Source: a virus. From it: a stretch of DNA of 26,831 nt. The stretch lies in the IMG/VR virus record IMGVR_UViG_3300034190_000926, positions 1 to 26,831 of that record; one strand, written 5' to 3'. Shown one piece after another: positions 9,642 through 17,370 of this stretch. Below the pieces are notes generated by a model, which did not search any database, had not been told where the DNA came from, and saw only the letters and a list, made by a program, of their open reading frames with translations. Numbering within the stretch: position 1 is the stretch's first letter; every line of letters begins with the position of its first letter. Both the position numbers and the translations under genes were made by a program.

Positions 9642-10525
9642 TATTTAAATATACTCCCATAAATGTTAGCACCTTGCATACCCATACCAAGTAATTGACT
9701 TAGGAATGGTGCAGGTCTTTGACCTGGAGTTTGACCAACAGAAGTTGTTTGTTGCCCAAATGGCGCACCTCTAATAATATCAGATACAAATCCAAGTTGT
9801 TCTTTTGGAAAGTCTCTTTCTTGTAAGAAGTCAGTGTAACCAATATCTATTGCTTGTTGTTGTTGACCTCTTTGCAATCCACCGATGCCTTGTAAAGTAG
9901 ATAGATCACTTTGTCTACCAAGTTGTCCTCTTGATCCAATCTTACTCATAGCATCTGCTGATTTTAATTGTTGACCTCTATCAGTTTGTGCTGCTTTTAA
10001 TGCAGTCTCGTATGCTGATGCTTGTGCTTTAGTATATAAATCACCTAGACCTGATTGTAAATTCTTTTGTCTCTCTGCTTCTAATACTGCAAAACGTGTG
10101 TTATCCAATCCACCTGCACCGACAGCTTTAGCTGCTATGTCTTGTTGTTCTCTTAATGATTGTTCTCTTAACTTACCTGCCGCTACATCTGCAACGTTAG
10201 TCATGTAATCTGTCATGTAAGGACTGACTGAAGATAAAGCTGGAGCACCTGATGCTGTTGCCGCTGTGTATGCTTGGTCTTGTTGCAAACCTGCGATACC
10301 TTGCATATCTCTTGCTTGTTGAAATGCGTCTTGTTCATCTTGAGTAAACCCTGCAAGTCTTGGACCAGTGTAAGGTATAAAACCTTCTCTAGCCACATCC
10401 ATAGCTGAACCTATTATTTGTGCTGTTGGTTCTGCTATATACTTAGGTATTTCAGTAGTGCTTATATTAGTTGTTTCTACTGGTGGTGGATTCCTATCTC
10501 CAAACATGAAATCAAATATTCCCAT
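9641..10525 (-). CDS. Ala/Gln-rich putative internal virion (ejection) protein, 294 aa
   Basis: The sequence opens with MGIFDFMFGDRNPP, then YTGPRLAGFTQDEQDAFQQA. The YxGPxxAGF pattern followed by a Q/A-rich helical body is something I associate with phage structural or ejection proteins, though I cannot name the family firmly. Residues ~65-235 are almost entirely Ala/Gln/Asp/Leu helix. The C-terminus is Gly-rich (FLSQLLGMGMQGANIYGSIFK) and weakly hydrophobic, compatible with membrane contact during ejection. Both ends are coupled to neighbours by TAATG overlaps, and GGAGGAG from the upstream gene's 3' end lies near the next start. Cellular location is inferred to be inside the virion. Confidence 0.7.
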   Translation of the reverse strand: MGIFDFMFGDRNPPPVETTNISTTEIPKYIAEPTAQIIGSAMDVAREGFIPYTGPRLAGFTQDEQDAFQQARDMQGIAGLQQDQAYTAATASGAPALSSVSPYMTDYMTNVADVAAGKLREQSLREQQDIAAKAVGAGGLDNTRFAVLEAERQKNLQSGLGDLYTKAQASAYETALKAAQTDRGQQLKSADAMSKIGSRGQLGRQSDLSTLQGIGGLQRGQQQQAIDIGYTDFLQERDFPKEQLGFVSDIIRGAPFGQQTTSVGQTPGQRPAPFLSQLLGMGMQGANIYGSIFK

Positions 10526-12075
10526 TATGCTACTCCTCCATAAATTACATTTCCATCTTCATCAAAAAATTCATCATCTTCTTCTCCTAAAAATTCTCTT
10601 CTTCTTTTAACATACTGTGCAAAAGGTTCAAGCTGACGCTCAGAAGTACCTTCCAATGCTCGTTTCATCACATCTCCTATGTCTGTAGAAAATCTTCTAC
10701 CAACAGGAACTTCTTTACCTTCAAACATCATAGTGCCTGGTACGTCAAACATTCCTGCATATTCACTTTGATCTTTTTGTGCTTCTTCTTCTGCAGGTTT
10801 TTCTGCCATCGCAGGTCTGCCCCCTCCTTGTTGTGGTCTGTCACCTTTGCTTTGTGTTTTGTCTCTTGCTTCCATTATCTGTGCATTAAATCTTTTTATT
10901 TCGTTGTATCTTTTTTTACCTTCTGGAGTAGATCTATTTATTCCATCTGTTGATAGCATCTGCATTTTAGACATGTCTTCTAAGCCACCTGATGTTTGCG
11001 GCATGCCTACTACTTTATAAAAATTTTCTGGATCAAATCTTTTAATTAAATTAAAGAAAGTATCACGACCACCTGGTATGTCTCCTAATTTTTTCATGAA
11101 CCCTTCTCTAGTTAATTCTGTTTTATCTTCGTCTCTATACATTCTTTCTTCTTCGTCTTTACCTAATTGATCAGCTATAGTTTTAGCCACACCTAATAAA
11201 TTAAAATCTTCAAGACCTATGTTACCTGTTAACGGTTTAAAGTCTTCTATTAAATCTATTACTTGTTGACCATATTTATTTTGTTCCAAAGTCTTATAAG
11301 GATCTGGTGATGTAATAACATCTTTTGCAAAGTCGTCAAATATATTATACGGATCTTTTTTATCACCTTGACTTGCTATAGCCATAGCCTGTGTTTGTTC
11401 ATCTTTAGTTAGATCACCAGACTTAGCTCGGTCTACATAATCTTTTTCATCTTGACCTGCTTGAAAAGCTTCCTTTTCCTTGTTAGTAAATGTGTCAGGA
11501 GGTTTAGTGTCTGATGGCATATTGCTACCTGCAATGTATGCCCCCTTTGATCCACCAAAATCGTCTTGTTTTGGTGTACTAGAACTACTGTAACCTGCAA
11601 AATCTGGATTATCATCTTTATCTTTATCATAGCCTGGAGGTCTAAAACTTGGAATACCAGCTGGTGTCATTTGACCTGCACCACCTAATAATTTAAGTAC
11701 GCCTGCTTCTTCAGGATTAATGTATGCTAACATCTCTCCTTCTGGCGCGGCTTCATTCAATGTTTTTGCGTTATCTTTTAGCATGCTAGCTTGTGTCATA
11801 TTTTCTATGTCTTCCATAGAAAAACCTTGTTGTAATAATTTAAGTATGGTTCTAAAATCTGAAGCATCTAGCTTTACTTCTTCCATGTTTTCCATGGCAT
11901 CCTTCATAAAACCAGGCATTTCCTTTTCTTCTTCTGGTAATTTGTACATACCTCTAGTGCCCTTATTTATCATTTTATTGAGCAATGCTGCTGCTCCTTT
12001 AGGGGCTTCTTCGTTTCTCATTATTATATCTCCAGGGCTTACGGGGCCTGCTAGTTTATCCATACCTATAGCCAT
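10525..12075 (-). CDS. Large acidic, low-complexity virion-associated protein, 516 aa
   Basis: Not assigned to an enzyme family. The region GEMLAYINPEEAGVLKLLGG followed by AGQMTPAGIPSFRPPGY (about residues 113-149) resembles a segment I recall from many marine phage structural-region proteins. The remainder is hydrophilic, with long Asp/Lys/Ser/Gln-rich stretches (residues ~150-240 and ~400-440) that are probably disordered, and an acidic C-terminus (EEDDEFFDEDGN). It is the first of the run of likely internal virion proteins. A sigma70-like promoter lies immediately upstream, with its -10 only 8 nt from the ATG, so mRNA from it would have almost no leader. An internal ATG at codon 5 is an alternative start. 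Confidence 0.7.
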   Translation of the reverse strand: MAIGMDKLAGPVSPGDIIMRNEEAPKGAAALLNKMINKGTRGMYKLPEEEKEMPGFMKDAMENMEEVKLDASDFRTILKLLQQGFSMEDIENMTQASMLKDNAKTLNEAAPEGEMLAYINPEEAGVLKLLGGAGQMTPAGIPSFRPPGYDKDKDDNPDFAGYSSSSTPKQDDFGGSKGAYIAGSNMPSDTKPPDTFTNKEKEAFQAGQDEKDYVDRAKSGDLTKDEQTQAMAIASQGDKKDPYNIFDDFAKDVITSPDPYKTLEQNKYGQQVIDLIEDFKPLTGNIGLEDFNLLGVAKTIADQLGKDEEERMYRDEDKTELTREGFMKKLGDIPGGRDTFFNLIKRFDPENFYKVVGMPQTSGGLEDMSKMQMLSTDGINRSTPEGKKRYNEIKRFNAQIMEARDKTQSKGDRPQQGGGRPAMAEKPAEEEAQKDQSEYAGMFDVPGTMMFEGKEVPVGRRFSTDIGDVMKRALEGTSERQLEPFAQYVKRRREFLGEEDDEFFDEDGNVIYGGVA

Positions 12076-12083
12076 ATATGTAT

Positions 12084-12112
12084 ATTATACTCCATTTTTA
12101 TACGAATGTAAA
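12084..12112 (-). promoter_or_regulatory. Sigma70-like promoter before the 516-aa gene
   Basis: On the minus strand TTTACA (12112-12107) is followed after exactly 17 nt by TATAAT (12089-12084): 5/6 and 6/6 matches to the consensus. Only 8 nt separate the -10 from the ATG at 12075, so transcripts would be leaderless or nearly so, unless the second ATG at 12063 is used. The AGGGGGCA repeat (12112-12119) abuts the -35 box. The site fills the only gap in this part of the operon. Confidence 0.6.
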
Positions 12113-12120
12113 GGGGGCAG

Positions 12121-12489
12121 CTACGCTCCTTTTATACTATCGCTTATTTCCATGACAGAAACCAAGACATTTGCTGGTTGTACTGAGGTATCTATCTTTA
12201 ATATGTCAGCTGATTCCAATACAATCGGCCCATTGCCTGCAGCATCGACTGTCTTTTTAGTTGCGAAATCACTAGATGTAAAATGATTTATGGTCTGAGT
12301 TGCACTAGCGCTTGAGTCTGTTACTTTGACATCTACTGTGCCGCCTCCACCTGTGGTGTTATGAATTGTAAATGTTTTGACTATGGCTGTAAACTGTATC
12401 AAAGTTGTAGAGGTTGGACAAGTATATATAGTCTGATCCGAACCTGTTGTTGTAACAGATTTTACTACGTTCTTATACTGTATAGCCAT
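12121..12489 (-). CDS. Small beta-rich virion protein, 122 aa
   Basis: The start MAIQYKNVV is chosen at 12489 because it forms a TAATG overlap with the preceding stop, like several other junctions here; an in-frame ATG at 12504 would add five residues. The protein is Thr/Val/Ser-rich with alternating hydrophobic residues typical of a beta sandwich (TLIQFTAIVKTFTIHNTT, VDVKVTDSSASATQ), then PIVLESADILKIDTS. The order (nucleus of strands, a polar loop, a 'leave the ADILK/ADIIK' motif near the end) closely parallels the 120-aa protein at 20603-20965, suggesting paralogy. It is probably a tail or head decoration subunit; no enzymatic motif is seen. Confidence 0.65.
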   Translation of the reverse strand: MAIQYKNVVKSVTTTGSDQTIYTCPTSTTLIQFTAIVKTFTIHNTTGGGGTVDVKVTDSSASATQTINHFTSSDFATKKTVDAAGNGPIVLESADILKIDTSVQPANVLVSVMEISDSIKGA

Positions 12490-12677
12490 TAGTTTAGAAA
12501 CCAATTCATTGATCGTTGTTGATCTTGATCAGCGATCTTTACAGGTATCTCACCTTCTGAAGCATCGCGTAATCGTAGAATATTAATCAAAGCATCATAT
12601 GTTCTAGCGAATACAGAATTTTTATTTCTTTCTTCGTATGATAACTCTGGGTATACTCCCTTACTAAATAAACTCAT
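12489..12677 (-). CDS. Small hypothetical protein, 62 aa
   Basis: Family not recognised. The sequence is soluble and mostly helical in the middle (NSVFARTYDALINILRLRDA) and ends DQDQQRSMNWFLN. It is joined to both neighbours by TAATG overlaps, which is good evidence that this short frame is a real gene. It lies directly after the nozzle-type gene, so a small tail accessory or connector subunit is possible, by position only. Confidence 0.6.
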   Translation of the reverse strand: MSLFSKGVYPELSYEERNKNSVFARTYDALINILRLRDASEGEIPVKIADQDQQRSMNWFLN

Positions 12678-14566
12678 TATCTTGTTCCGTCTGCCTGTCC
12701 TTCAGCTCTCCAAGTTCCAAGTCTCCAAGATGTGTCTGCTGCATCTGAAAAGTATTTAACTTGAAATGATCTGCCTCTAGAACGTAAATTTAATTTGGTA
12801 GTGGATGAAGTTAATGTAAAAGGTCCTTTGGTTGTTTCAGTTCCATTAGGATATCTTTTTGATTTCATCTGAAATTTAATTTGAGAACCTGAGAAGAAAG
12901 TGGTGTCTGGTATTATACGACTCATAAATATTAAGTTATCACCATTCTCATCGCCAGCAAAGAATCCAGTTTCTACTGAAGCTTCTAGTGCTGATGTATT
13001 ATCATTGACTCCGTTCTCATGCTCAAATACATTACCTGAAGAATCTGTAGCTAATGGGAACTCTTCTATATCAGAATCTGTCCAAGCAGTTCTAACTAAA
13101 GAACCTATAGCCCAAGTATTATCCACGTAATTATAAATTACATAGTTTGTTATTTCTGTACTAGTTCCTGATGGATAGAACCACCATACTTCTTGGAACT
13201 TAGTATTGACTGCGGCAAAAACTTTTTCTCTTTGTATGTTGTTTATATTATCAAACACTGTAGTTCTTACAGGACATTCTAAAGTTTTAACTGCACCATC
13301 GTAAACATAAAAGTTATCTAGACCCATCCAGTATGCCAAACCTTCAACCATGCCAGGAGCTTTAGGTGCTAAAGAACCTGATGCTTCACTGAGTTGTTGA
13401 AAAGAAAATGTAAATGGTGGACCCACAAATTGCATACTGTATAAATCCCTATCAGTCCAAACATACATTTGACCACGACCTTTTGTAGCAGAAACTATTC
13501 TACTGCCTGTGCCTAATTTTTGTGAACCAGATGTATTAGTTATATCTGCGTTCCATGTAGATAAACTTTCTTGTGAAGAGAAACGAATTGTTGTTTCATC
13601 AAAATCTGTAGATCCTTGTGGGTTACAACCAAATACACAAATGTGTCTGTCTGGTGTAGATACTAACACTCTACCAGTTTTAGTTGGTATCTGTGTTGCG
13701 TCACCACTTAATGTATTAGTTACATAGTGTGCTAAAGTTACACCTCTGTAAGTAGAAGCTCCTGCCAAAAATGCACTAATGTCAAAATAATATATGGTGT
13801 CTGTGCCATCTGCTGTAGAAGCTATTACGTCTTCACCAAAAGAATCAAATGACCATACTCTAGGTTCCAATACGATACCCGCTGCTATTGTTCTAGCTGT
13901 GCCCCATGTAGACAATGCGTAAGTTCCTGCACCCCAACCAAATCCTGTAGTAGCATCTGATGGTCCGTTGTTTGTTAAATATCTTACTGTGACTGTGCCA
14001 CCACCTGATGTAGATCCTGATGAAGCTGTGCCTGATATACTACCTGTGCCCCCTGGAACTGCTGTTATGTTATAACTGTTAGCTGTTAAAAATTCTACAA
14101 AATATTCACCAGCTGCAATTGTAACTCCGTCTGTAGTTCCTGATCCTACAGATTCTATTACTACTCTAGATTGAGGTGTTGTACTAGTCACTCCATGATT
14201 AGCATCTGTAACTGTGACAGTGCTACTACCTGTTGATCCTGTTGTAAAAGGATTTGACAGGGTTTGAGTATCTGTTCTAAAAGGTGTGATGTCATAAATA
14301 GCATCACCAAACTCCATGAAAACATGCGTACTTGTGCCGTAAAAATTAAATTTCTTACCAGTAGAATCTCGGTGATTGAAGATAGATCTACATACTCCAG
14401 ATAAAGTAGTGGAACTAAAAGCTTCTCTTTTTACCCAACCACCTATTTTTTCAGGAGCACCTTTTCTAAATCTTATCTTGTCTGAATCAGTATATCTTAA
14501 TCCTGCTTGATAATCCGTAATGTCTGTTACAACTCCCGCAGGAGCTGTTAGTTTGACCAAGGGCAT
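12677..14566 (-). CDS. Tail nozzle / packaged-DNA stabilisation-type protein, 629 aa
   Basis: The architecture resembles the P22 gp10 / T7 gp12 group of tail nozzle proteins that close the tail and stabilise packaged DNA. The opening DKIRFRKGAPEKIGGW followed by an Arg-containing strand (VCRSIFNHRDSTGKKFNFYG) and YDITPFR is a recurring start for this type. A Thr/Gly/Ser-rich insertion lies at roughly residues 110-200. Beta-propeller-like repeats follow (VWSFDSFGEDVIAS, RHICVFGCNPQ, RGQMYVWTDRDLYSM, MGLDNFYVYDG). The C-terminus has RSRGRSFQVKYFSDA and ends WRLGTWRAEGQADGTR, typical of the group. The start follows GAAGGA at good spacing. Family placement rests on pattern recognition rather than alignment. 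Confidence 0.7.
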   Translation of the reverse strand: MPLVKLTAPAGVVTDITDYQAGLRYTDSDKIRFRKGAPEKIGGWVKREAFSSTTLSGVCRSIFNHRDSTGKKFNFYGTSTHVFMEFGDAIYDITPFRTDTQTLSNPFTTGSTGSSTVTVTDANHGVTSTTPQSRVVIESVGSGTTDGVTIAAGEYFVEFLTANSYNITAVPGGTGSISGTASSGSTSGGGTVTVRYLTNNGPSDATTGFGWGAGTYALSTWGTARTIAAGIVLEPRVWSFDSFGEDVIASTADGTDTIYYFDISAFLAGASTYRGVTLAHYVTNTLSGDATQIPTKTGRVLVSTPDRHICVFGCNPQGSTDFDETTIRFSSQESLSTWNADITNTSGSQKLGTGSRIVSATKGRGQMYVWTDRDLYSMQFVGPPFTFSFQQLSEASGSLAPKAPGMVEGLAYWMGLDNFYVYDGAVKTLECPVRTTVFDNINNIQREKVFAAVNTKFQEVWWFYPSGTSTEITNYVIYNYVDNTWAIGSLVRTAWTDSDIEEFPLATDSSGNVFEHENGVNDNTSALEASVETGFFAGDENGDNLIFMSRIIPDTTFFSGSQIKFQMKSKRYPNGTETTKGPFTLTSSTTKLNLRSRGRSFQVKYFSDAADTSWRLGTWRAEGQADGTR

Positions 14567-14585
14567 AGTTTTCCTTCGTTTAAAT

Positions 14586-14604
14586 AAATTAGCCCTTCTA
14601 ATTT
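14586..14604 (-). promoter_or_regulatory. Intergenic hairpin before the nozzle gene
   Basis: AAATTAG / CTAATTT form a perfect 7-bp inverted repeat around a 5-nt loop in the 58-nt gap between the last cassette gene and the nozzle gene. There is no long T-run, so it could be a weak terminator, a processing site or a 5' stabiliser. A poor promoter-like pair (TTGAAT, 17 nt, TAAATT) overlaps it on the minus strand. Confidence 0.4.
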
Positions 14605-14624
14605 AACACGTTTTTACCTAATAT

Positions 14625-15215
14625 TCAAGCCTTATCTACTGCAAAATTGTAAGCTAAAGTTATCCTAGATTTATCTAATTTGTGCTGTTCAACTGCATGG
14701 TGTATGTGACTTCTAAATATTAGCAGTTTTCCCTCAATAGATTCATGTGTAATATGTGCATACGGATCTTCTTTATTGTATTTTAATTCTACCATATCCT
14801 CTACTGGGGATTTAAACCAGACTTTACTACCACCTTTTGGTGATTGTAAAAAGTATATAGCTGATAAAGCAGACCCTGTATGTATATGAAACTCTTGAAA
14901 ATCTCCTTTGCCATACACATTAAACCAAGCATTCTCAGGTGCTACATTAGAACCTATGTAATTGCTGCCCATATATTCTGCTACTTTACTAAATACCCAT
15001 TGATGTAAATCTGCAAATGCTTCATCTTTTAATATATCGTAATCAGTATGTATGGTATTATAAGTCTTATTTGCTAGCCAACCTTCACCTCCAGGTTTAG
15101 TTTTTTCTTTTACTTCTAAACATCTTTTAACTAATTTATTTTTGATATTTTTATTATCTTTGTTAAGACTATAACCAATGCCTGTAGCAAAAAACTTCTC
15201 TGTTACTACTTGCAT
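14625..15215 (-). CDS. 2OG-Fe(II) oxygenase-like protein, 196 aa
   Basis: Resembles the phage-rich 2OG-FeII_Oxy_5-type oxygenases, which use 2-oxoglutarate, O2 and Fe(II) to oxidise a substrate. Visible features: W97 and NVYGKGDFQEFHIH (H110, H112 in a HxH pattern rather than classical HxD), then SALSAIYFLQSPKGG, the strand pair expected after the first metal motif; LLIFRSHIHHAVEQH with H173 in the place of the distal iron ligand; R184 (SRITLAYNF) as the likely 2-oxoglutarate anchor. The substrate cannot be read from the sequence. It is the last gene of the seven-gene cassette and overlaps the previous gene by 10 nt. AGGTGG lies upstream of its ATG. Confidence 0.8.
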   Translation of the reverse strand: MQVVTEKFFATGIGYSLNKDNKNIKNKLVKRCLEVKEKTKPGGEGWLANKTYNTIHTDYDILKDEAFADLHQWVFSKVAEYMGSNYIGSNVAPENAWFNVYGKGDFQEFHIHTGSALSAIYFLQSPKGGSKVWFKSPVEDMVELKYNKEDPYAHITHESIEGKLLIFRSHIHHAVEQHKLDKSRITLAYNFAVDKA

Positions 15216-15664
15216 TTCATACCACCTACTGCTACTTTTTTATTTAGTTTAGATTGTAAACCCTCGTGTTGTATATCTGCATCGAATACAACTAGTTTAC
15301 CTCTTTTAGGTTTTGTAGTTATTACTTCATCATCTCTATAAAATACTGTGTCACCATCAGAATCATTTAGATAAAGTATAAATGATTTGTCTTCGTGTTC
15401 TTCATGGTTGTGACGATCTTGATAACCACCTTGAAAGTATTCTATTAAATGCATATGGTCAAAGTTATATTCTTCTAGTTGCAATTCTTTAACTAGCTTT
15501 GAATGCAATGTAGGATACAAAACATTGCCAGTTTGATATCCGTTTTGTGTTTTATTTTTTGCATTTCTTATTTCTAATATTGGAGTTCGAGCTTTCCAAT
15601 ATTCTAATAAATCTAACAATTCATTAATTAGATCGTTGTTTTCTATACGTGTTACTTTAATCAT
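15206..15664 (-). CDS. Short 2OG-Fe(II) oxygenase-like protein, 152 aa
   Basis: The C-terminal two thirds follow a double-stranded beta-helix oxygenase pattern: QDRHNHEEHEDKSFILYLND (H85 and H87 near the first metal position), DGDTVFYRDDE, then KPKRGKLVVFDADIQHEG with H133 as the probable distal iron ligand, and K142/K143 where Arg or Lys would bind 2-oxoglutarate. The gap between the first His and the LYLN strand is short and no clean HxD is visible, so metal binding may be non-standard or the protein may be inactive. There is no convincing ribosome site; translation probably depends on the 8-nt overlap with the upstream gene. Substrate unknown. Confidence 0.7.
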   Translation of the reverse strand: MIKVTRIENNDLINELLDLLEYWKARTPILEIRNAKNKTQNGYQTGNVLYPTLHSKLVKELQLEEYNFDHMHLIEYFQGGYQDRHNHEEHEDKSFILYLNDSDGDTVFYRDDEVITTKPKRGKLVVFDADIQHEGLQSKLNKKVAVGGMKCK

Positions 15665-16265
15665 TTTTAAAATATTGAGGTAATCCTAAGAATGGTCTTG
15701 TATCATAAATATAATTTTTATCATCTGTAAAATGAAAAAATACTTGTGCACAATCATCTCCTTCAAAGGCATCTCTCCAGTGTTCTAATTCACAACCTCT
15801 GTACATTAGCATGTCTCCTGGATTTAAATTTACCTCTACCCCTTTCTTATTTTCTTTACCTGATGGTTCTAAATAAATGGGCCACTCATCTCCTCCTATA
15901 TTCATCGTTGTAGAAATTTTACACGATGGTCTATCTTTATGTCTTTTTAAGACATCCCCCTTTTTATATATTCTATAATACGTGTAAGTAGAATACAAAT
16001 TTAATTTACTTTCTTTTTCTAATATGGGTCTTATAGTTTTTTCTAATAACAAATCAAATATAGGATCACCATACATACCATATGTTTGAGGTACTTGCCT
16101 ATCACCAAATGATCCATGATCTACACTAAAGTAAGTTATATATTTTTGTTCAAATTTAAATTTAGCAATGTTTCTTTGCAGTAACATATAATCATAAAGA
16201 AAGTTAGCAAACTTTGTATCTATTGCATTTGGTACAACTAAATAATTATCTTCTACAAAACTCAT
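15657..16265 (-). CDS. 2OG-Fe(II) oxygenase, 202 aa
   Basis: The start at the ATG at 16265 is preferred because it makes an ATGA overlap with the preceding stop and follows GAGAGGAAAG; a GTG at 16289 would add eight residues. The core has YYRIYKKGDVLKRHKDRPSC with the HxD motif H109-K-D111, then STTMNIGGDEWPIYLEP, and NLNPGDMLMYRGCELEHWRD with the distal H162. This is a classical Fe(II) facial triad. The PGDMLMYRG..LEHWRD wording is shared by a group of oxygenases common in marine phages. Cosubstrates would be 2-oxoglutarate and O2; the target is unknown. It is embedded between other oxygenase genes of the cassette. Confidence 0.85.
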   Translation of the reverse strand: MSFVEDNYLVVPNAIDTKFANFLYDYMLLQRNIAKFKFEQKYITYFSVDHGSFGDRQVPQTYGMYGDPIFDLLLEKTIRPILEKESKLNLYSTYTYYRIYKKGDVLKRHKDRPSCKISTTMNIGGDEWPIYLEPSGKENKKGVEVNLNPGDMLMYRGCELEHWRDAFEGDDCAQVFFHFTDDKNYIYDTRPFLGLPQYFKND

Positions 16266-16834
16266 ACAAAATTCTTTCCTCTCAACCACGCTACTGCTGA
16301 GTATCTAACCCCTTTGGTAACTGGCATAACTTTGTGCCATAGAAATGAAGGAAATACTACAAGGCTTCCTTTTGGTTTTATTTCTGAAACAGTTAACTCT
16401 TCTCCTGGTTTAACAACATTTGCGTTGCTTAACATAAAACTACCACCTTCGTATTCTGATGGATCACTTAAAGATATTACAACTGATAACTTTCTAATTG
16501 TGTCACCATCTGAATTAAAATCATAATGCCAATCATAATGTTGTCCTGGTTTGTATTCTGTAAATTGGACTGCTTCAGATTTTTCGTACTGAAAGTTCCA
16601 ACCAGCATTTTTGTTAGCTTCTGAAACAAATGGAAATATTAAACCATATAACCAATCTTCATCTATCCAAGAGATGTTTGAATTTCTAATTTCTAAATTT
16701 TGTTTAGCTGGGTCTGTATTGTCACCAGCTAATGCTACATCTAGCTTCTTATCTTTGCCTACTTTTATTATATCTTCACAAATATTGTTTGGCATGGCTT
16801 GATTAAAATACCAATAATTATAATTTAATATCAT
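16262..16834 (-). CDS. Prolyl-4-hydroxylase-like 2OG-Fe(II) oxygenase (PKHD type), 190 aa
   Basis: This is the clearest oxygenase in the window. EYKPGQHYDWHYDF carries the HxD motif (H103, D105); RKLSVVISLSDPSEYEGGSF is the strand and GG turn typical of P4H/PKHD hydroxylases; GSLVVFPSFLWHKVMPVTKG has the distal H167; R177 in GVRYSAVAWLRG binds 2-oxoglutarate. Family members hydroxylate proline or other residues in proteins, or small molecules. The length fits a stand-alone catalytic domain. It starts in an ATGA overlap with the carbamoyltransferase C-terminal gene and has AAGGAG upstream. The substrate is not evident; the nearby Gly/Pro-rich fibre protein is one candidate by proximity only. 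Confidence 0.9.
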   Translation of the reverse strand: MILNYNYWYFNQAMPNNICEDIIKVGKDKKLDVALAGDNTDPAKQNLEIRNSNISWIDEDWLYGLIFPFVSEANKNAGWNFQYEKSEAVQFTEYKPGQHYDWHYDFNSDGDTIRKLSVVISLSDPSEYEGGSFMLSNANVVKPGEELTVSEIKPKGSLVVFPSFLWHKVMPVTKGVRYSAVAWLRGKNFV

Positions 16835-17370
16835 ATTAACTCCTTACTTTCAGGCAGATATAAATAATCTATCGCAGATTGTTCAACTACATTCTTTGCA
16901 TCTCTTAAAGTTTGTACAATAGGATAACCTGCCATATTGAATGAAGTATTAAATAATATTGGAATCTGTGTTAGGTTGTAAAATTCTTTTATTAAATCAT
17001 AAAAGTTTTTATTTGTTTCTCTTTGCAGAGTTTGAACTCTACACGTACCATCTACATGTGTGATAGCTGGTATTAAAGATTGTTTAGATTTGATTACATC
17101 TACAGCATACATCATAAATGGTGACTCAGTTTGCTTACCTAAATCAAACCAATCTTTTGCGTACTCGTACAAAACTGTACCAGCAAATGGTCTAAACCAT
17201 TCTCGTTTCTTTACTGTATTTACTTTGTCTTTACCATTAGGATTGGCTGGATTGTGTAATATACTTCTATTGCCTAATGCTCTAGGACCTGATTCAGATG
17301 CTCCTTGAAACATAGCAATTATTTTATTATCTGCTAATAATTGTGCAACGTCTTTATGTGTTACGACCAT
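16831..17370 (-). CDS. Carbamoyltransferase C-terminal domain (NodU/CmcH family), separate gene, 179 aa
   Basis: Corresponds to the C-terminal domain of NodU/CmcH/TobZ-type O-carbamoyltransferases, which transfer a carbamoyl group from carbamoyl phosphate (via carbamoyl-adenylate) to a hydroxyl. Hallmarks: MFQGASESGPRALGNRSIL (residues ~20-38), KKREWFRPFAGTVL, SPFMMYAV, PAITHVDGTCRVQTLQ and ILFNTSFNMAGYPIVQTLRDA. In most relatives this is fused to the N-terminal domain in one chain. Here it is encoded in the +1 frame relative to the upstream gene, with a 17-nt overlap, its own ATG and an AGGAG about 10 nt before it. The two products probably form the active enzyme together, unless the split is a sequencing frameshift. 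Confidence 0.88.
   Translation of the reverse strand: MVVTHKDVAQLLADNKIIAMFQGASESGPRALGNRSILHNPANPNGKDKVNTVKKREWFRPFAGTVLYEYAKDWFDLGKQTESPFMMYAVDVIKSKQSLIPAITHVDGTCRVQTLQRETNKNFYDLIKEFYNLTQIPILFNTSFNMAGYPIVQTLRDAKNVVEQSAIDYLYLPESKELI

Noticed and set aside
12490-12504. Upstream start of the 122-aa gene
   Set aside because: The ATG at 12489 makes the same TAATG junction used elsewhere in the operon; the upstream ATG lies within the coding end of the 62-aa gene.
14625-16834. Assigning the oxygenases as TET/JBP DNA-base oxygenases
   Set aside because: Their motifs fit P4H/PKHD and phage 2OG-FeII_Oxy types; nothing specific to TET/JBP was seen.
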